A DNA stretch of 46,623 nucleotides from NCBI GenBank assembly GCA_012727685.1, contig JAAYGO010000276.1, forward strand, positions 1-46,623. The letters run 5' to 3'. Positions 8,255 to 16,743 of the stretch are shown here, in pieces (within the stretch, counting starts at the first letter, position 1; each line of letters begins with the position of its first letter). Origin of the DNA: Bacillota bacterium. GTDB lineage: Bacteria; Bacillota; Dethiobacteria; DTU022. Below the pieces are notes generated by a model. That model ran no database searches, had not been told where the DNA came from, and worked only from the letters and a program-made list of their open reading frames with translations. Both the position numbers and the translations under genes were made by a program.

Positions 8255-8791
8255 TTAGCGGAAATTATCATCCGGGATAAAACAGATATCTGCCAGATTG
8301 CGGTAGCGCTGATTCCAATCAAGGCCGTAACCGACTACAAAATGATCCGGGATGACAAAGCCCCTGTAATCGGGATCAAAGTCCACCTTGCGCCGCGAAG
8401 GCTTGTCCAGGAGGGTAGCCACCCGGATCGAGCGAGGCTGGCGCCTGAGCAGGGTATCCCGGAGATAGTTCAACGTAAGCCCTGTATCAACAATATCTTC
8501 GACGATCAAAACATCTTTGCCCTGGATACTCTGATCCAGGTCTTTCAAAATACGGACCACACCTGAGGAACTGGTATCGGCACCATAACTGGAGACAGCG
8601 ATAAAGTCAATCTCTACCGGAATAGTCAGGCTACGCATGAGGTCGCTGGCAAAGATGATCGCCCCTTTTAAAACGCAGATCAGGAGCAGTTTTTTACCGG
8701 CATAGTCGCGGGATATCTCCTCCCCCATTTCCTTAACCCTTTGTGCAATCTGAGTGGCGGAAAGCAGTACTTCGCATTTAGGATTGCTCAT
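8255..8791 (-). CDS. hpt: Hypoxanthine phosphoribosyltransferase
   Basis: 178 residues, standard for bacterial HPRT. It salvages hypoxanthine (and often guanine) with PRPP to give IMP/GMP. The PRPP-binding signature VLIVEDIVDTGLTL is at residues 94-107, and the N-terminal region carries LLICVLKGAIIFASDL, whose Lys-Gly is the conserved loop I. The C-terminal FVVGYGLDWNQRYRNL is the family purine-loop region. ATG at 8791 follows AAAGGAG at ideal spacing, 17 nt after the tilS stop, so tilS and hpt probably form one transcript. In B. subtilis TilS and HprT interact and jointly activate ftsH. Confidence 0.96.
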   Translation of the reverse strand: MSNPKCEVLLSATQIAQRVKEMGEEISRDYAGKKLLLICVLKGAIIFASDLMRSLTIPVEIDFIAVSSYGADTSSSGVVRILKDLDQSIQGKDVLIVEDIVDTGLTLNYLRDTLLRRQPRSIRVATLLDKPSRRKVDFDPDYRGFVIPDHFVVGYGLDWNQRYRNLADICFIPDDNFR

Positions 8792-8808
8792 ATGAATGCT
8801 CCTTTCGT

Positions 8809-10209
8809 TTAATGATCAGCCGGGCGCAACCATTCGAGCACCAGCACACGCCGTGTAGCCTCTGTGACCCGGTAGGGATGAGCAATACGCAACCCGGCCA
8901 CCCAGACGATCTGGCCGTCGCTGCCCAGGACCAGGGGGTAGCTGTCCCGGCGGTGGACCGGTATTTTTTGATCAATAAGGAAGGATTTTAACTTTTTGCT
9001 GCCCGCCGCCCCTTGCGGGAAAAACCGGTCCCCGGGGAGACGGCCGCGCAGCAGCAGCGGCTGCGGCAGAAGATCTAAATCCAGGTATGCCTGGTCCGGC
9101 GAAGGGGGCCAGCGCAGTTTTTCCGGTGTCACGATCTTCGCGGTGATAATGCCCCGGCCGGGCACGCTAGTGCGGCCCGGAATCACCAGGTTTTTCTGAA
9201 CCGGGTCAGGCACGGCGCTACGGGGCGCGCGGGTGATCGTCAGGAGATCATAGCTCCGGAAAGCCCTCGCCCCCCCGGCTAGATGCACTTCCCGGGCCGG
9301 GCCTTTACCCTCTGCCAGTGCCGACAACTGTCTCACCTGGCGCCAGTTAAGCTGCTTCCGGCAGGAGATTAAGCCCAGGGCAAGCTTGATTACCCGGCTT
9401 CGCAGCGCTTCCGGCAAGCGGTTTAAACGGGAGCAGGAAAGATGCAAGCCCTTGTCCGCATAGAAGGCGAGGCGCGCCAATTTTTTACGCGCCGCCGCTT
9501 CAAAGTAAGCGCGGTCGGCGGCAGCCATGGCCGAGAGGCGTCCCAGGGCCTGTTTAATGCCGGGATTGTAGTTCTTTTCAAGGTATGGGATTAACTCCAA
9601 TCTGATCTTGTTACGGGTATAGCCGGTTTGAAGATTGCTCGCATCAAGGGCCGGCGCAAGGTGCTGTTCGCGGCAGTATGCCTCGATCTCTTTGCGGGTC
9701 ACCGCCAGTAGAGGCCGGATCAACTCGATTGGGCCGATTTTGCGTTTTGGTTTCATCCCGGCAAGCCCGTCGGGACCGCTGCCGCGAATGATATTAAAGA
9801 GCACCGTTTCAACCTGATCATCAAAATGGTGGCCCACGGCAATTTTCACGGCGTTATGTTTTCGCGCGGCAGCCAATAAAAAACGGTAACGGAGATGCCG
9901 TGCCGCCTCCTGCGCCGTTAACTTGTGCCTTGCGGCAAATCCTGCCACATCCATAGCCGCTCCCTCAAACGGGATCCCCGCTGCGGCGGCTAAATCGGCT
10001 ACCGCCTTCGCCTCATCTCTCGCTTCGGGCCTGAAGCGGTGATCCAGATGGCCGATTACCAGCTCCAGTTTCAAACGGGGGGCCAGCCGCAGCAGCAGAT
10101 CTAACAGGCACAAGGAATCGGGCCCTCCGGATACTGCGACCAGGACCCTGTCCCCCTCCCGAAGCAGATGATGAAAACGGATGAAGCGTTCGACCTTCCA
10201 GATTAACAT
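8809..10209 (-). CDS. tilS: tRNA(Ile)-lysidine synthetase
   Basis: 466 residues. It attaches lysine to C34 of the CAU-anticodon tRNA-Ile so that it reads AUA. The N-terminal PP-loop ATPase has SGGPDSLCLL (about residues 29-38) and the following LDHRFRPEA and VGHHFDDQVETVL motifs. The second half contains the TilS substrate-binding and C-terminal domains (LLRGRLPGDRFFPQGAAGSK, then LIDQKIPVHRRDSYPLV). ATG at 10209 is preceded by GAAAGGA. It lies between spoIIE and hpt exactly as in B. subtilis, but the ser/thr kinase genes found there (yabS, yabT) are absent. Confidence 0.96.
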   Translation of the reverse strand: MLIWKVERFIRFHHLLREGDRVLVAVSGGPDSLCLLDLLLRLAPRLKLELVIGHLDHRFRPEARDEAKAVADLAAAAGIPFEGAAMDVAGFAARHKLTAQEAARHLRYRFLLAAARKHNAVKIAVGHHFDDQVETVLFNIIRGSGPDGLAGMKPKRKIGPIELIRPLLAVTRKEIEAYCREQHLAPALDASNLQTGYTRNKIRLELIPYLEKNYNPGIKQALGRLSAMAAADRAYFEAAARKKLARLAFYADKGLHLSCSRLNRLPEALRSRVIKLALGLISCRKQLNWRQVRQLSALAEGKGPAREVHLAGGARAFRSYDLLTITRAPRSAVPDPVQKNLVIPGRTSVPGRGIITAKIVTPEKLRWPPSPDQAYLDLDLLPQPLLLRGRLPGDRFFPQGAAGSKKLKSFLIDQKIPVHRRDSYPLVLGSDGQIVWVAGLRIAHPYRVTEATRRVLVLEWLRPADH

Positions 10210-10296
10210 TGCAATCCTTTCAGTATCAATAGATAAAACTATTTTACCACAGCCCCCCTTATTCCTAAACTATAAATGGTTTATTTCTCTCCAATA

Positions 10297-10337
10297 AAAT
10301 ATGGCAAGGGGCTGCCCCTTTGGGACAGCCCCTTGCC
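10297..10337 (-). terminator. Strong intrinsic terminator of spoIIE
   Basis: Minus-strand GGCAAGGGGCTG and CAGCCCCTTGCC form a perfect 12-bp stem with an 11-nt loop, followed by ATATTTTATT, 20 nt after the spoIIE stop. The loop side contains GGGGCTGTCCCAAA, a 16-bp identity shared with the end of the element at 27088-27232. Confidence 0.85.
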
Positions 10338-10356
10338 AGGAAGATTTGAATAATGC

Positions 10357-12540
10357 TTAGCGGTCTCGCTTCAAACGGAGCGGGCGGCAGGTTACCACGG
10401 TTAAGTCATCACGCAGCGGGTTGCCATTCCGTCGGATCGTTTCATCGAGAATCCGATCGGCCACTATCTGCGATGGGCTGCTCTCCATTTGTTTCAGATA
10501 TGAAGGCAGCCAGGGTATTTCACCATCCGGATCGCAGATCCCGTCTGTAACCATAACCAGCAGGTCATCAGCATGGAGTTTCTCCCGGTATCTTTCCATT
10601 TCAATGTTCGCCAGGATCCCCAGTGGGAGGGAAGACGCTCCAATTTTATAAACATCCCTCCCCCTTTTCAGGAAGCTGGGGGCGGCCCCAATTTTTAATA
10701 GCTCCACCTCTCCCTCCACCAGATTGATCAGGGCCATATCCACGGTGGCAAAGGTCTCATCACCCGCGCGTAACTGCAACAGTGAGTTGACGCTGCGTAT
10801 CACTACCTCTTTGGGAAAACCCGCCTCGAGCAGGCGTTCCAACATGGCAGCGGTCGCCTTACTCTCCTCCGCAGCCCGGGGACCGTTGCCCATACCGTCG
10901 CTGAGAATGATTACTTGCTCCCTGATGCCAAGATCCAAAAGGCTGTAACAATCACCGCAGACCTGCTGGCAGCGCCCCGCCCGCTGAGCGACGCCAATTT
11001 CCAGGTGGAAGAGGGGAGCCTGCTCGCCCACGTCGGGAGGGAACCGGTTTGCATCGACCTGGTCGGCCAGATCCAGCATCACCTGGGCCAGGCCTTCCAA
11101 CTGGCCGGAAACCAGCTCCTTCCCCTCTCGCACCTTTTCTTCCCAAAACCGGTTTAGTTCCCATACCTCCTGCAAATTATTGATTGCCCTGACGAAGGCT
11201 TCCGGTTGCTGACAGCGCTCTCTGAAGGTTGGGGACAGATGAGCCACCGCAACCTCCCCGTCTGTTTCCGCCCGGGCCAGCAGGTCAAGGACCAGGCGGT
11301 GATGGCTAAACCGGTCCTTTTCCCAGCAGCGCCTCCGAAACAGGCAACTACGGCAGACCCGGTTCATTAAAGTCTCCAGCAAAGGCGTGAGCTCGTTTTC
11401 AACCTGGGCCTGTTTGCCTGCCGACGTCTGGGAAAAGCCAAGGGACAGTTCTTTGCATAATGCAGCGAACTGTTTAATCCGTTCCGAAACCATAAGCCGC
11501 GATTTTTCTTCAGCCTCTCCGCATCCCGTTAATCCCAACTTTTGCAGCTGCAGCGGCAGCTTGGCCAGAAATCGCTGCGGGATGAGCAGGAATAAGATGA
11601 TGGAGAGCAGGCCTTCCCGCCAGTACATTCCCGACAGATCGCCCGCAGCCAGAAGGAACAGGATCGGAATCGCAAAGAAATATCCGGCTGCACAGCCCCA
11701 TTTCCCGAACGGCTTTAACAGTCCTGCCCAAAAGCCGCAAAAGGAGAGGGACCCAATAATCAGATAGAATAGAGGATTTCCCAACCCTAAGATTGTCCCT
11801 GTAATTATCCCCATTGCGGCGCCCCAGCCCGCCCCCAACAAGCAGGCTGCCAGTAAGAGAGAGAGCAGGCTGACAACGGCTTCTACGGATAAGCCGGCTA
11901 CAGCCAACCCTTTGAGACCGAACATGGTCAATATGCAGAGGAGAAACAGGGCCACAGTCTCCTCGCTCGCCAGGCCCGGCCGGTCACGACTATAGGGCAG
12001 ATACTTGATCAGCCGCAAGCCCGGTTGCATAACCACTGCCGCCAGGCAGCCGATCGCTATTTCTAACCCTAAATAAATGAATTCCAGAAGTGTAAAAGAG
12101 CTGATCACGGCCAGGTTGTGGCTTAAGACTACCAGCACCGCGGTTGCCAGCAGTAACGGCAGTCTCCGCTTGGCAAGACGAAGACAGAGCCCTTCCAAAA
12201 GCCAAACCGCCGCCATCGCTCCCAGGAGGTATAATGCTGCCGGCACACTTTCAATTGTGGCGCGGCCTGTGAGGACGGCTGCCGCCACCAGGAAACTCTG
12301 GCGCGGTTTTTCCCGTAACACCGCCAACCAGAATACTGCCCCAAAAGGTGCAATCTCTTCCAGAACCGCAGCCCTACCCAATAAAAATCCCGCCACCACT
12401 AACAGGAAATTGGGTGTGGTGAAAAGGGCCTGTCCTTTTTGACCGATTGCCTTAAGGGAAAGCAGCCGTTCCCGACTTCCCCGCGAGGAAGATAAAGTGG
12501 TTTCGTGGGCTAAACTTGTCCCATCCGCCCGCACAGACAT
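10357..12540 (-). CDS. spoIIE: Stage II sporulation protein E (SpoIIE phosphatase)
   Basis: 727 residues. SpoIIE sits at the polar septum and dephosphorylates SpoIIAA-P, releasing SigF in the forespore. The first half (about residues 45-330) is a run of roughly ten hydrophobic segments. A central cysteine-bearing linker (CRSCLFRRRCWEKDRF) and regulatory region follow, and the C-terminal 230 residues form a PP2C phosphatase with the metal-site aspartates in LSDGMGNG and VMVTDGICD and the Gly-rich SSLPLGI turn. The length is about 100 residues short of the B. subtilis protein but typical for clostridia. Start follows AAGGAGGTG. Upstream is a 21-bp-spaced Spo0A-type promoter. Confidence 0.96.
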   Translation of the reverse strand: MSVRADGTSLAHETTLSSSRGSRERLLSLKAIGQKGQALFTTPNFLLVVAGFLLGRAAVLEEIAPFGAVFWLAVLREKPRQSFLVAAAVLTGRATIESVPAALYLLGAMAAVWLLEGLCLRLAKRRLPLLLATAVLVVLSHNLAVISSFTLLEFIYLGLEIAIGCLAAVVMQPGLRLIKYLPYSRDRPGLASEETVALFLLCILTMFGLKGLAVAGLSVEAVVSLLSLLLAACLLGAGWGAAMGIITGTILGLGNPLFYLIIGSLSFCGFWAGLLKPFGKWGCAAGYFFAIPILFLLAAGDLSGMYWREGLLSIILFLLIPQRFLAKLPLQLQKLGLTGCGEAEEKSRLMVSERIKQFAALCKELSLGFSQTSAGKQAQVENELTPLLETLMNRVCRSCLFRRRCWEKDRFSHHRLVLDLLARAETDGEVAVAHLSPTFRERCQQPEAFVRAINNLQEVWELNRFWEEKVREGKELVSGQLEGLAQVMLDLADQVDANRFPPDVGEQAPLFHLEIGVAQRAGRCQQVCGDCYSLLDLGIREQVIILSDGMGNGPRAAEESKATAAMLERLLEAGFPKEVVIRSVNSLLQLRAGDETFATVDMALINLVEGEVELLKIGAAPSFLKRGRDVYKIGASSLPLGILANIEMERYREKLHADDLLVMVTDGICDPDGEIPWLPSYLKQMESSPSQIVADRILDETIRRNGNPLRDDLTVVTCRPLRLKRDR

Positions 12541-12566
12541 TCACCTCCTTGCTCCTGGTAACAGCT

Positions 12567-12635
12567 ATTATAATCGGTTAAATCTGAAATGTATGTCATA
12601 AACTGTATGTGATGTTAAATTTTTTTGCGACAAAT
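12567..12635 (-). promoter_or_regulatory. spoIIE promoter: 21-bp-spaced SigA hexamers and a Spo0A-box-like site
   Basis: Minus strand ATGACA (12594-12599) and a perfect TATAAT (12567-12572) are separated by 21 bp, not 17. Long spacers of this kind are known for the Spo0A-activated spoIIE and spoIIG promoters of B. subtilis. A TTTGTCGCAAAA site at 12624-12635, one base away from the 0A box core TGTCGAA, lies about 25 bp upstream of the -35. The hexamers, spacing and site are seen; control by Spo0A is inferred. Confidence 0.6.
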
Positions 12636-12669
12636 AAAGCCAGCACTCTACCTCTCCGGCGTGAAGCCG

Positions 12670-12909
12670 TCATTTAATGATCATCATTTGTTGCGCCAAT
12701 TTTCTATTTATGGCCACTCGCGTATAACCGAATCGAATGATTATTTCAGGCAAAGTGCGTTCGACGGAAAAAAGCTCACCCGGTACCAACCCGAGCAGCG
12801 CCAGGCGCCGTGCCCCTAAATTTTGTGGATCTAGATAGGCGGCCACCTGGCCCCTTTCACCCGGCTTCAACCTTGATAACAATAGCCTTGTCTGTCTTTC
12901 AGGTTTCAT
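12670..12909 (-). CDS. feoA: FeoA-domain protein
   Basis: 79 residues with the FeoA SH3-like signature: LKPGERGQV, then RRLALLGLVPGELFSVER and the closing RVAINRKLAQQMMI. FeoA is a small cytoplasmic partner of the ferrous iron transporter FeoB. It normally precedes feoB; here it follows feoB on the minus strand, separated by 268 bp of repeats. ATG at 12909 has GGGGTG seven bases upstream. The gene ends about 130 bp before spoIIE, in a region that also holds the spoIIE promoter. Confidence 0.85.
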   Translation of the reverse strand: MKPERQTRLLLSRLKPGERGQVAAYLDPQNLGARRLALLGLVPGELFSVERTLPEIIIRFGYTRVAINRKLAQQMMIIK

Positions 12910-12939
12910 CGCAGAGCACCCCTTATTTCCGGCTAGCCC

Positions 12940-13101
12940 CCCATGTCCCCGCCAGCGGGGGCGCCATCAGAAGGAGGAAAATCGTGCCCTTCCTCACTCC
13001 CTCTCACTTTGGGGGAGAGGGTTAGGGTGAGGGGGGACCTGAATCAGGCTATCGCATTTTCAGGATAGAGCCCATGTCCCCCGACACCAGGGGGCACCAT
13101 C
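12940..13101. repeat. Palindromic intergenic repeat cluster between feoB and feoA
   Basis: Two direct copies with internal dyads, CCCATGTCCCCGCCAG..GGGGGCGCCATC at 12940-12968 and CCCATGTCCCCCGACACC..GGGGGCACCATC at 13071-13101, flank an imperfect hairpin at 12992-13032 (CCTCACTCCCTCTC pairing with GAGAGGGTTAGGGTGAGG). The central one resembles the CCCTCACCCTAACCCTCTCCC REP-like sequences scattered in many bacterial genomes. No protein is encoded here. The rest of 12910-13177 shows nothing further. Confidence 0.75.
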
Positions 13102-13177
13102 GGGATATGAAAAACCTTTCTCTCTTGTCACTTCAGATGCTGGAGCGACTGTGAACGAATAGATAGATGATTTATTT

Positions 13178-15139
13178 TCATAAAAAATTGGCGATCGCGG
13201 GTATGGAAATGATCAGGTGTATGGCCATGCCGCCCAGCCAGGCGACTAGGGCGGTAGTAGCGATCACCAGGGCAGTAAAGCCTAGCCCGTGTTCCCGCAA
13301 CAAAACGGTGCACTGCGCCGCACACGGCAAAAAAAGTGTGAGGGCAACAGCCGCTACCACTAACTGGCCCGGTGAAAGGGCGCTGCTCCGCGCCAGATCA
13401 AAAAGGCCGGCTGCACCGTAATCTCGCCTTAAAAACCCGTAAACAAATATGAGCGCCGCCTCGGATGGCAACCCCAGGGAAGAGGCAACCGGTTGAAAGC
13501 CCCTGATGATCAAATCAATCAAGCCGGTTTGCCGCAAGAACCACATCAAGACACTGATGCCGGCAAACAGCGGCATCACCTCTTTCAAATACCAGCGCAA
13601 GCGGGCCGCGGTTTTACGCAGGATCGCCCCCCACTGGGGCGGGCGCAAGGGCGGTATTTCGAGGCAAAAGGTTTGTTCCGCAGCGCCAAACAAGGTGCGC
13701 CCGATCCGCGCCGCTGCAATAAAAGCACAGAGCAGGGCGCCAAGCCATAAATAGATGGGGCTCCCTGCCGGGAGGAGGGCGAGAATTAGTCCGAGCTGGG
13801 CTGAGCAGGGTATGGAAAGGGAAAGCAGCAGGGAAGCCTGCAGCCGTTCCCGCCGGGAGTCAAGTGTTCTTGTTGTCAGGACGGCTAGGGTGCCGCAGCC
13901 AAAACCGAGGGTAAGGGGAATCACAGCCTTGCCGCTCAAGCCCACTGCCTCCATCGCCCGATTGACCAGGTAGGCGGCGCGGGGCAAATAACCGCTGTCT
14001 TCCACAATACTAAAAAATAAAAAGAAGCAGGCCATGATCGGCAGGATGATCGCAAAGGTGTAGCGCAAACCGAGGGTAAAGATGCCGTAATCCATAACCA
14101 GCAGCTCGCGCAGCCAGTCCCAGGGCAGGTAGAGTTCGCCCCAATAATTCAAAACTGGCGCCAATCGCTCTAGAAACAGGCGTTTTTCAAGCAATTCGAC
14201 AAGGGTGCCGGCGCCAAATCTGCCCACAAACTGGTAGAATCCAAAAAAAAGTACCAGCAATAGCACCGGCCATCCGCTTAACGGGTTGACCAGGATTGTA
14301 CTAATTTTTTCAGCGAAGGAAAAAGGTTCCCGATCGGGATAGCTGATTACCCCCTTGAGAAGTTCCGTTGCCGCGCGGCGGCGTGCGGTCGCCACCGTCA
14401 GCAGGGCATGATCATATTGTTTTAGCTCCTGCAGGTAAAGCTTTAGCTCCGGCCGCATGCCTTCCCTTTTGGCTACCAGCGCCTTCAAGGAAGGATCGGG
14501 GTTCAGCAAAGCGGTGGCCAGCGCCCGCCGCGAAATGCCATAGTTTCCGTGCAAGGCATTGGCAAGGCGCTCCAGGGCCCTTGCCAGCGGCGGGGAATCG
14601 AGGCGGTATTTAATGATTCCATCTGAGCCGCTGCCATCCATTTGAAGGAGCTCACTGGCGGTCCGGCGAATCTGCTTTAAGCCGCTGCCGGAAATCAATG
14701 CTGCCGGTATGACCGGGACGCCAAGCCGGCGGGAAAGCAAAGTGCTGTTGATGGTGAGCCCTGAGGCCTTTGCCTCATCCATCATATTTAATACCAGGAT
14801 TAAAGGCACTCCCGCTTCCAGAAGCTCCAGGGTCAGGCCGAGCATGCGCGGCAGGTTGCGGGCATCGGCAACCTGGATCACCAGTGACGGGCGCTTCTCT
14901 ACCAGTATTAAGCGCGTCACCTGTTCCTCGGGAGAAACAGCCTCCAGGGAATAGAGCCCCGGCGTATCTACCACCATTATCGTTTTACCGTTGATGTCCG
15001 CTTTCCCGTGTGTCAGCTCCACGGTAGTTCCGGGATAGTTGGAAACGGCAACTTGCTTTCTGGTGAGCAGGTTGAAAAGGCGGCTTTTACCGACGTTTGG
15101 GTGTCCCACCAAAATCAATTCCGGTGAACCAGGCGGCAT
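13178..15139 (-). CDS. feoB: Ferrous iron transport protein B
   Basis: 653 residues from the chosen ATG at 15139, which has AGGAG seven bases upstream. The frame stays open for a further 65 codons to 15334, but that stretch lacks FeoB-like sequence. The cytoplasmic N-terminal G domain shows G1 GHPNVGKS (His where Asn is usual), the SNYPGTTVE switch, G3 DTPG, G4 NMMD and a likely G5 SGSG. A helical linker is followed by the FeoB membrane domain with gate motifs (FGFYQFVGRFG, VEDSGYLPRAAYLVNR, TLGFGCG, LSIPCSAQLG). It imports Fe2+. No long leader Cys cluster is seen. Confidence 0.95.
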   Translation of the reverse strand: MPPGSPELILVGHPNVGKSRLFNLLTRKQVAVSNYPGTTVELTHGKADINGKTIMVVDTPGLYSLEAVSPEEQVTRLILVEKRPSLVIQVADARNLPRMLGLTLELLEAGVPLILVLNMMDEAKASGLTINSTLLSRRLGVPVIPAALISGSGLKQIRRTASELLQMDGSGSDGIIKYRLDSPPLARALERLANALHGNYGISRRALATALLNPDPSLKALVAKREGMRPELKLYLQELKQYDHALLTVATARRRAATELLKGVISYPDREPFSFAEKISTILVNPLSGWPVLLLVLFFGFYQFVGRFGAGTLVELLEKRLFLERLAPVLNYWGELYLPWDWLRELLVMDYGIFTLGLRYTFAIILPIMACFFLFFSIVEDSGYLPRAAYLVNRAMEAVGLSGKAVIPLTLGFGCGTLAVLTTRTLDSRRERLQASLLLSLSIPCSAQLGLILALLPAGSPIYLWLGALLCAFIAAARIGRTLFGAAEQTFCLEIPPLRPPQWGAILRKTAARLRWYLKEVMPLFAGISVLMWFLRQTGLIDLIIRGFQPVASSLGLPSEAALIFVYGFLRRDYGAAGLFDLARSSALSPGQLVVAAVALTLFLPCAAQCTVLLREHGLGFTALVIATTALVAWLGGMAIHLIISIPAIANFL

Positions 15140-15427
15140 CACTAATCTCCTTTTGCTACAGGGACGGAGTCCGGCAGAAGCTTGCGAAAAGGTTGCTTCC
15201 GGCAATCCGGCAAACCCTGCACTTTGGGCATTGCAGCGATTAGCTGTCCACCTTATTAATATGTTGCAGCGGTTGGGAATAGGCCTAGCAATAACAGGAG
15301 CAGTCGCGGATCCGGAACACAATAAAACCGGCACCCCATTATTTGAGCGCCGGATAAAATCGTAAGCGAAAAGATATTTGTGTCAACACCGGGCATCTGC
15401 AAGGCAATACCCGTTTAAAGAAATCTA
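15140..15427. other. Intergenic region upstream of feoB, no supported gene
   Basis: 288 bp between feoB and yabR. Minus-strand frames are open but none has both a convincing start with ribosome binding site and recognisable homology. One frame reads CPKCRVCRIAGS directly after a stop, another ends in a TAG two bases before the feoB ATG (29 codons from an ATG at 15227). I saw no FUR-like palindrome or riboswitch that I could defend. Confidence 0.5.
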
Positions 15428-15820
15428 TTAATATGCCTCCCGGCAACTTCCTCTGCCACCTCTGCGAGGATCTGTTTTCCGCCTGAGGTCCTGCAGACGT
15501 TCATCGCTTTCTTTCAAAAACTTGGCCAGTTTATCCTCAAAAGAAGAGCGGTCGTCTTTACGGAAATGGCGGGAATTGGCGCTATTGCTGTTTGCTTGCC
15601 GGATCGAGAGGCCCACTTTACCGTCGCCGTCGATTGATAACACCTTTACCTTAACCGGTTCAGATTTTTTAAGGAAATCATTAATGTCTTTGACATAGGA
15701 ATCAGCCACTTCGGATATATGCACCAGCCCTGTCTCTCCACTGGGCAATTGGACAAATGCACCGAAGTTGGTGATGCCGGTTACCACCCCTTCCACGATG
15801 CTGCCGATTTTTAAAGACAT
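15428..15820 (-). CDS. yabR: S1-domain RNA-binding protein (YabR family)
   Basis: 130 residues. An N-terminal S1 domain fills residues 1-72 (KIGSIVEGVVTGITNFGAFVQL, GLVHISEV, VKVLSIDGDGKVGLSIRQ). A basic/acidic low-complexity tail with PRRGGRG follows, probably RNA-contacting. Homologues (YabR, general stress protein 13) associate with ribosomes; the exact role here is not visible. AGGAGG lies 14 bases before the ATG, longer than usual, but no alternative in-frame start exists. It follows divIC as in B. subtilis. Confidence 0.88.
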   Translation of the reverse strand: MSLKIGSIVEGVVTGITNFGAFVQLPSGETGLVHISEVADSYVKDINDFLKKSEPVKVKVLSIDGDGKVGLSIRQANSNSANSRHFRKDDRSSFEDKLAKFLKESDERLQDLRRKTDPRRGGRGSCREAY

Positions 15821-15891
15821 TCTTTTGCAATAATCCTCCTTGATATTAACTGCTTAAATCTAAAGTAATTATAACTATTTTGAATCCTTTG

Positions 15892-16245
15892 TCAATCCTC
15901 AACCTGAAAGGTGATTTCTCCCGGTTTAACCAGTCCAAAGTATTTGCGGGCTAAAGTCTCAATATAGCTCAAATCCTGAAGGTGCTCAATTTCCTCTCTT
16001 GCCGCCTGGTTGCGTTTTTCCAGTGCTTCGATTAAAACCTCTTTTTCTAGCAAATTGTCCTTAAGGCTACGCTGCTGGAGCCATTGCACGGCAATGAGCA
16101 ATAAAAAAAAACAGATCACGATACTGCCGCAGGACACGATTAATTTTTGCATGGTAAAACTACTCCGCCTGCGCACAGGCAAAGCTGTAGTTTTCCGGGC
16201 CCGGCTGCGGCTGCTGTTTCCCTGTTTCCAATATTGACCGTTCAT
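15892..16245 (-). CDS. divIC: Septum formation initiator, DivIC/FtsB family
   Basis: 117 residues: a basic cytoplasmic N-terminus (about residues 1-32), a single membrane segment (KLIVSCGSIVICFFLLLIAV), a coiled-coil of about 30 residues (LLEKEVLIEALEKRNQAAR) and the family C-terminal motif YIETLARKYFGLVKPGE. This is the FtsB/DivIC divisome protein that bridges FtsL and DivIB/FtsQ at the septum. It starts three bases after the yabQ stop, so it is translated from the yabP-yabQ-divIC transcript, as in B. subtilis. The N-terminal 30 residues are longer than average; a later start is possible. Confidence 0.88.
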   Translation of the reverse strand: MNGQYWKQGNSSRSRARKTTALPVRRRSSFTMQKLIVSCGSIVICFFLLLIAVQWLQQRSLKDNLLEKEVLIEALEKRNQAAREEIEHLQDLSYIETLARKYFGLVKPGEITFQVED

Positions 16246-16248
16246 GAG

Positions 16249-16743
16249 TCACTTACTTCGCCAGGATCCATGAAAAATCCTGCTCGTCAAATCTTTAAAA
16301 GCCGGAGCGATCCTGCCGGCCACCACAGCGAGTTGCCGTTCCATCCAGCAAATAGGCGCCACGAGCGCTCTTGCCATTCTGCCTGTGGCATCCACAAGCC
16401 GGGCCAAACCGTGCAAAACCGCGGCAAAAACCTGATGCCAGAATGGCAGCAATATCCGGCTGATGGTTAATAAATATAATCCGAATCCCGCGGCCAGACC
16501 CAGGTAGGAGTAGAAGTAAATTTCACCCCACATGAGCAAAATTACAAAGGCAATGCAGCTCAAAGCGGCAATCACCCAAAAAAGACAATCAGCAGCAAAG
16601 AGGATGAGCCCAGGCAGGTGGCGTTTAATTTGCGAAGAAAAAGCCCGGTAGAGATCAAAATAGAACGCCAGTAAAGCGCCCAGCCCCGCTGCCTTTAAAA
16701 ATGAAACAAACTGCGACACTCCGAGCGATGAGGTCGGTTCCAC
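16249..16743 (-). CDS. yabQ: Spore cortex biosynthesis protein YabQ
   Basis: 164 residues with about four to five hydrophobic segments in the first 105 residues (FLKAAGLGALLAFYFDLYR, LILFAADCLFWVIAAL, FVILLMWGEIYFY, GLGLYLL-like) and a soluble tail. The motif GALLAFYFDLYRAF is typical of YabQ, a mother-cell membrane protein required for cortex formation in B. subtilis. GTG start overlaps the yabP stop in TAGTG, indicating translational coupling. Expression is expected to be SigE-dependent, but no clean SigE promoter was identified. Confidence 0.88.
   Translation of the reverse strand: MEPTSSLGVSQFVSFLKAAGLGALLAFYFDLYRAFSSQIKRHLPGLILFAADCLFWVIAALSCIAFVILLMWGEIYFYSYLGLAAGFGLYLLTISRILLPFWHQVFAAVLHGLARLVDATGRMARALVAPICWMERQLAVVAGRIAPAFKDLTSRIFHGSWRSK

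Noticed and set aside
12940..13101. CRISPR array
   Set aside because: There are only two imperfect copies with unequal dyads and one long spacer holding another palindrome; no cas genes are present.
15140..15334. 65-codon N-terminal extension of feoB
   Set aside because: The frame is open but has no FeoB-like sequence, while the ATG at 15139 has an ideal ribosome binding site and starts the G domain properly.
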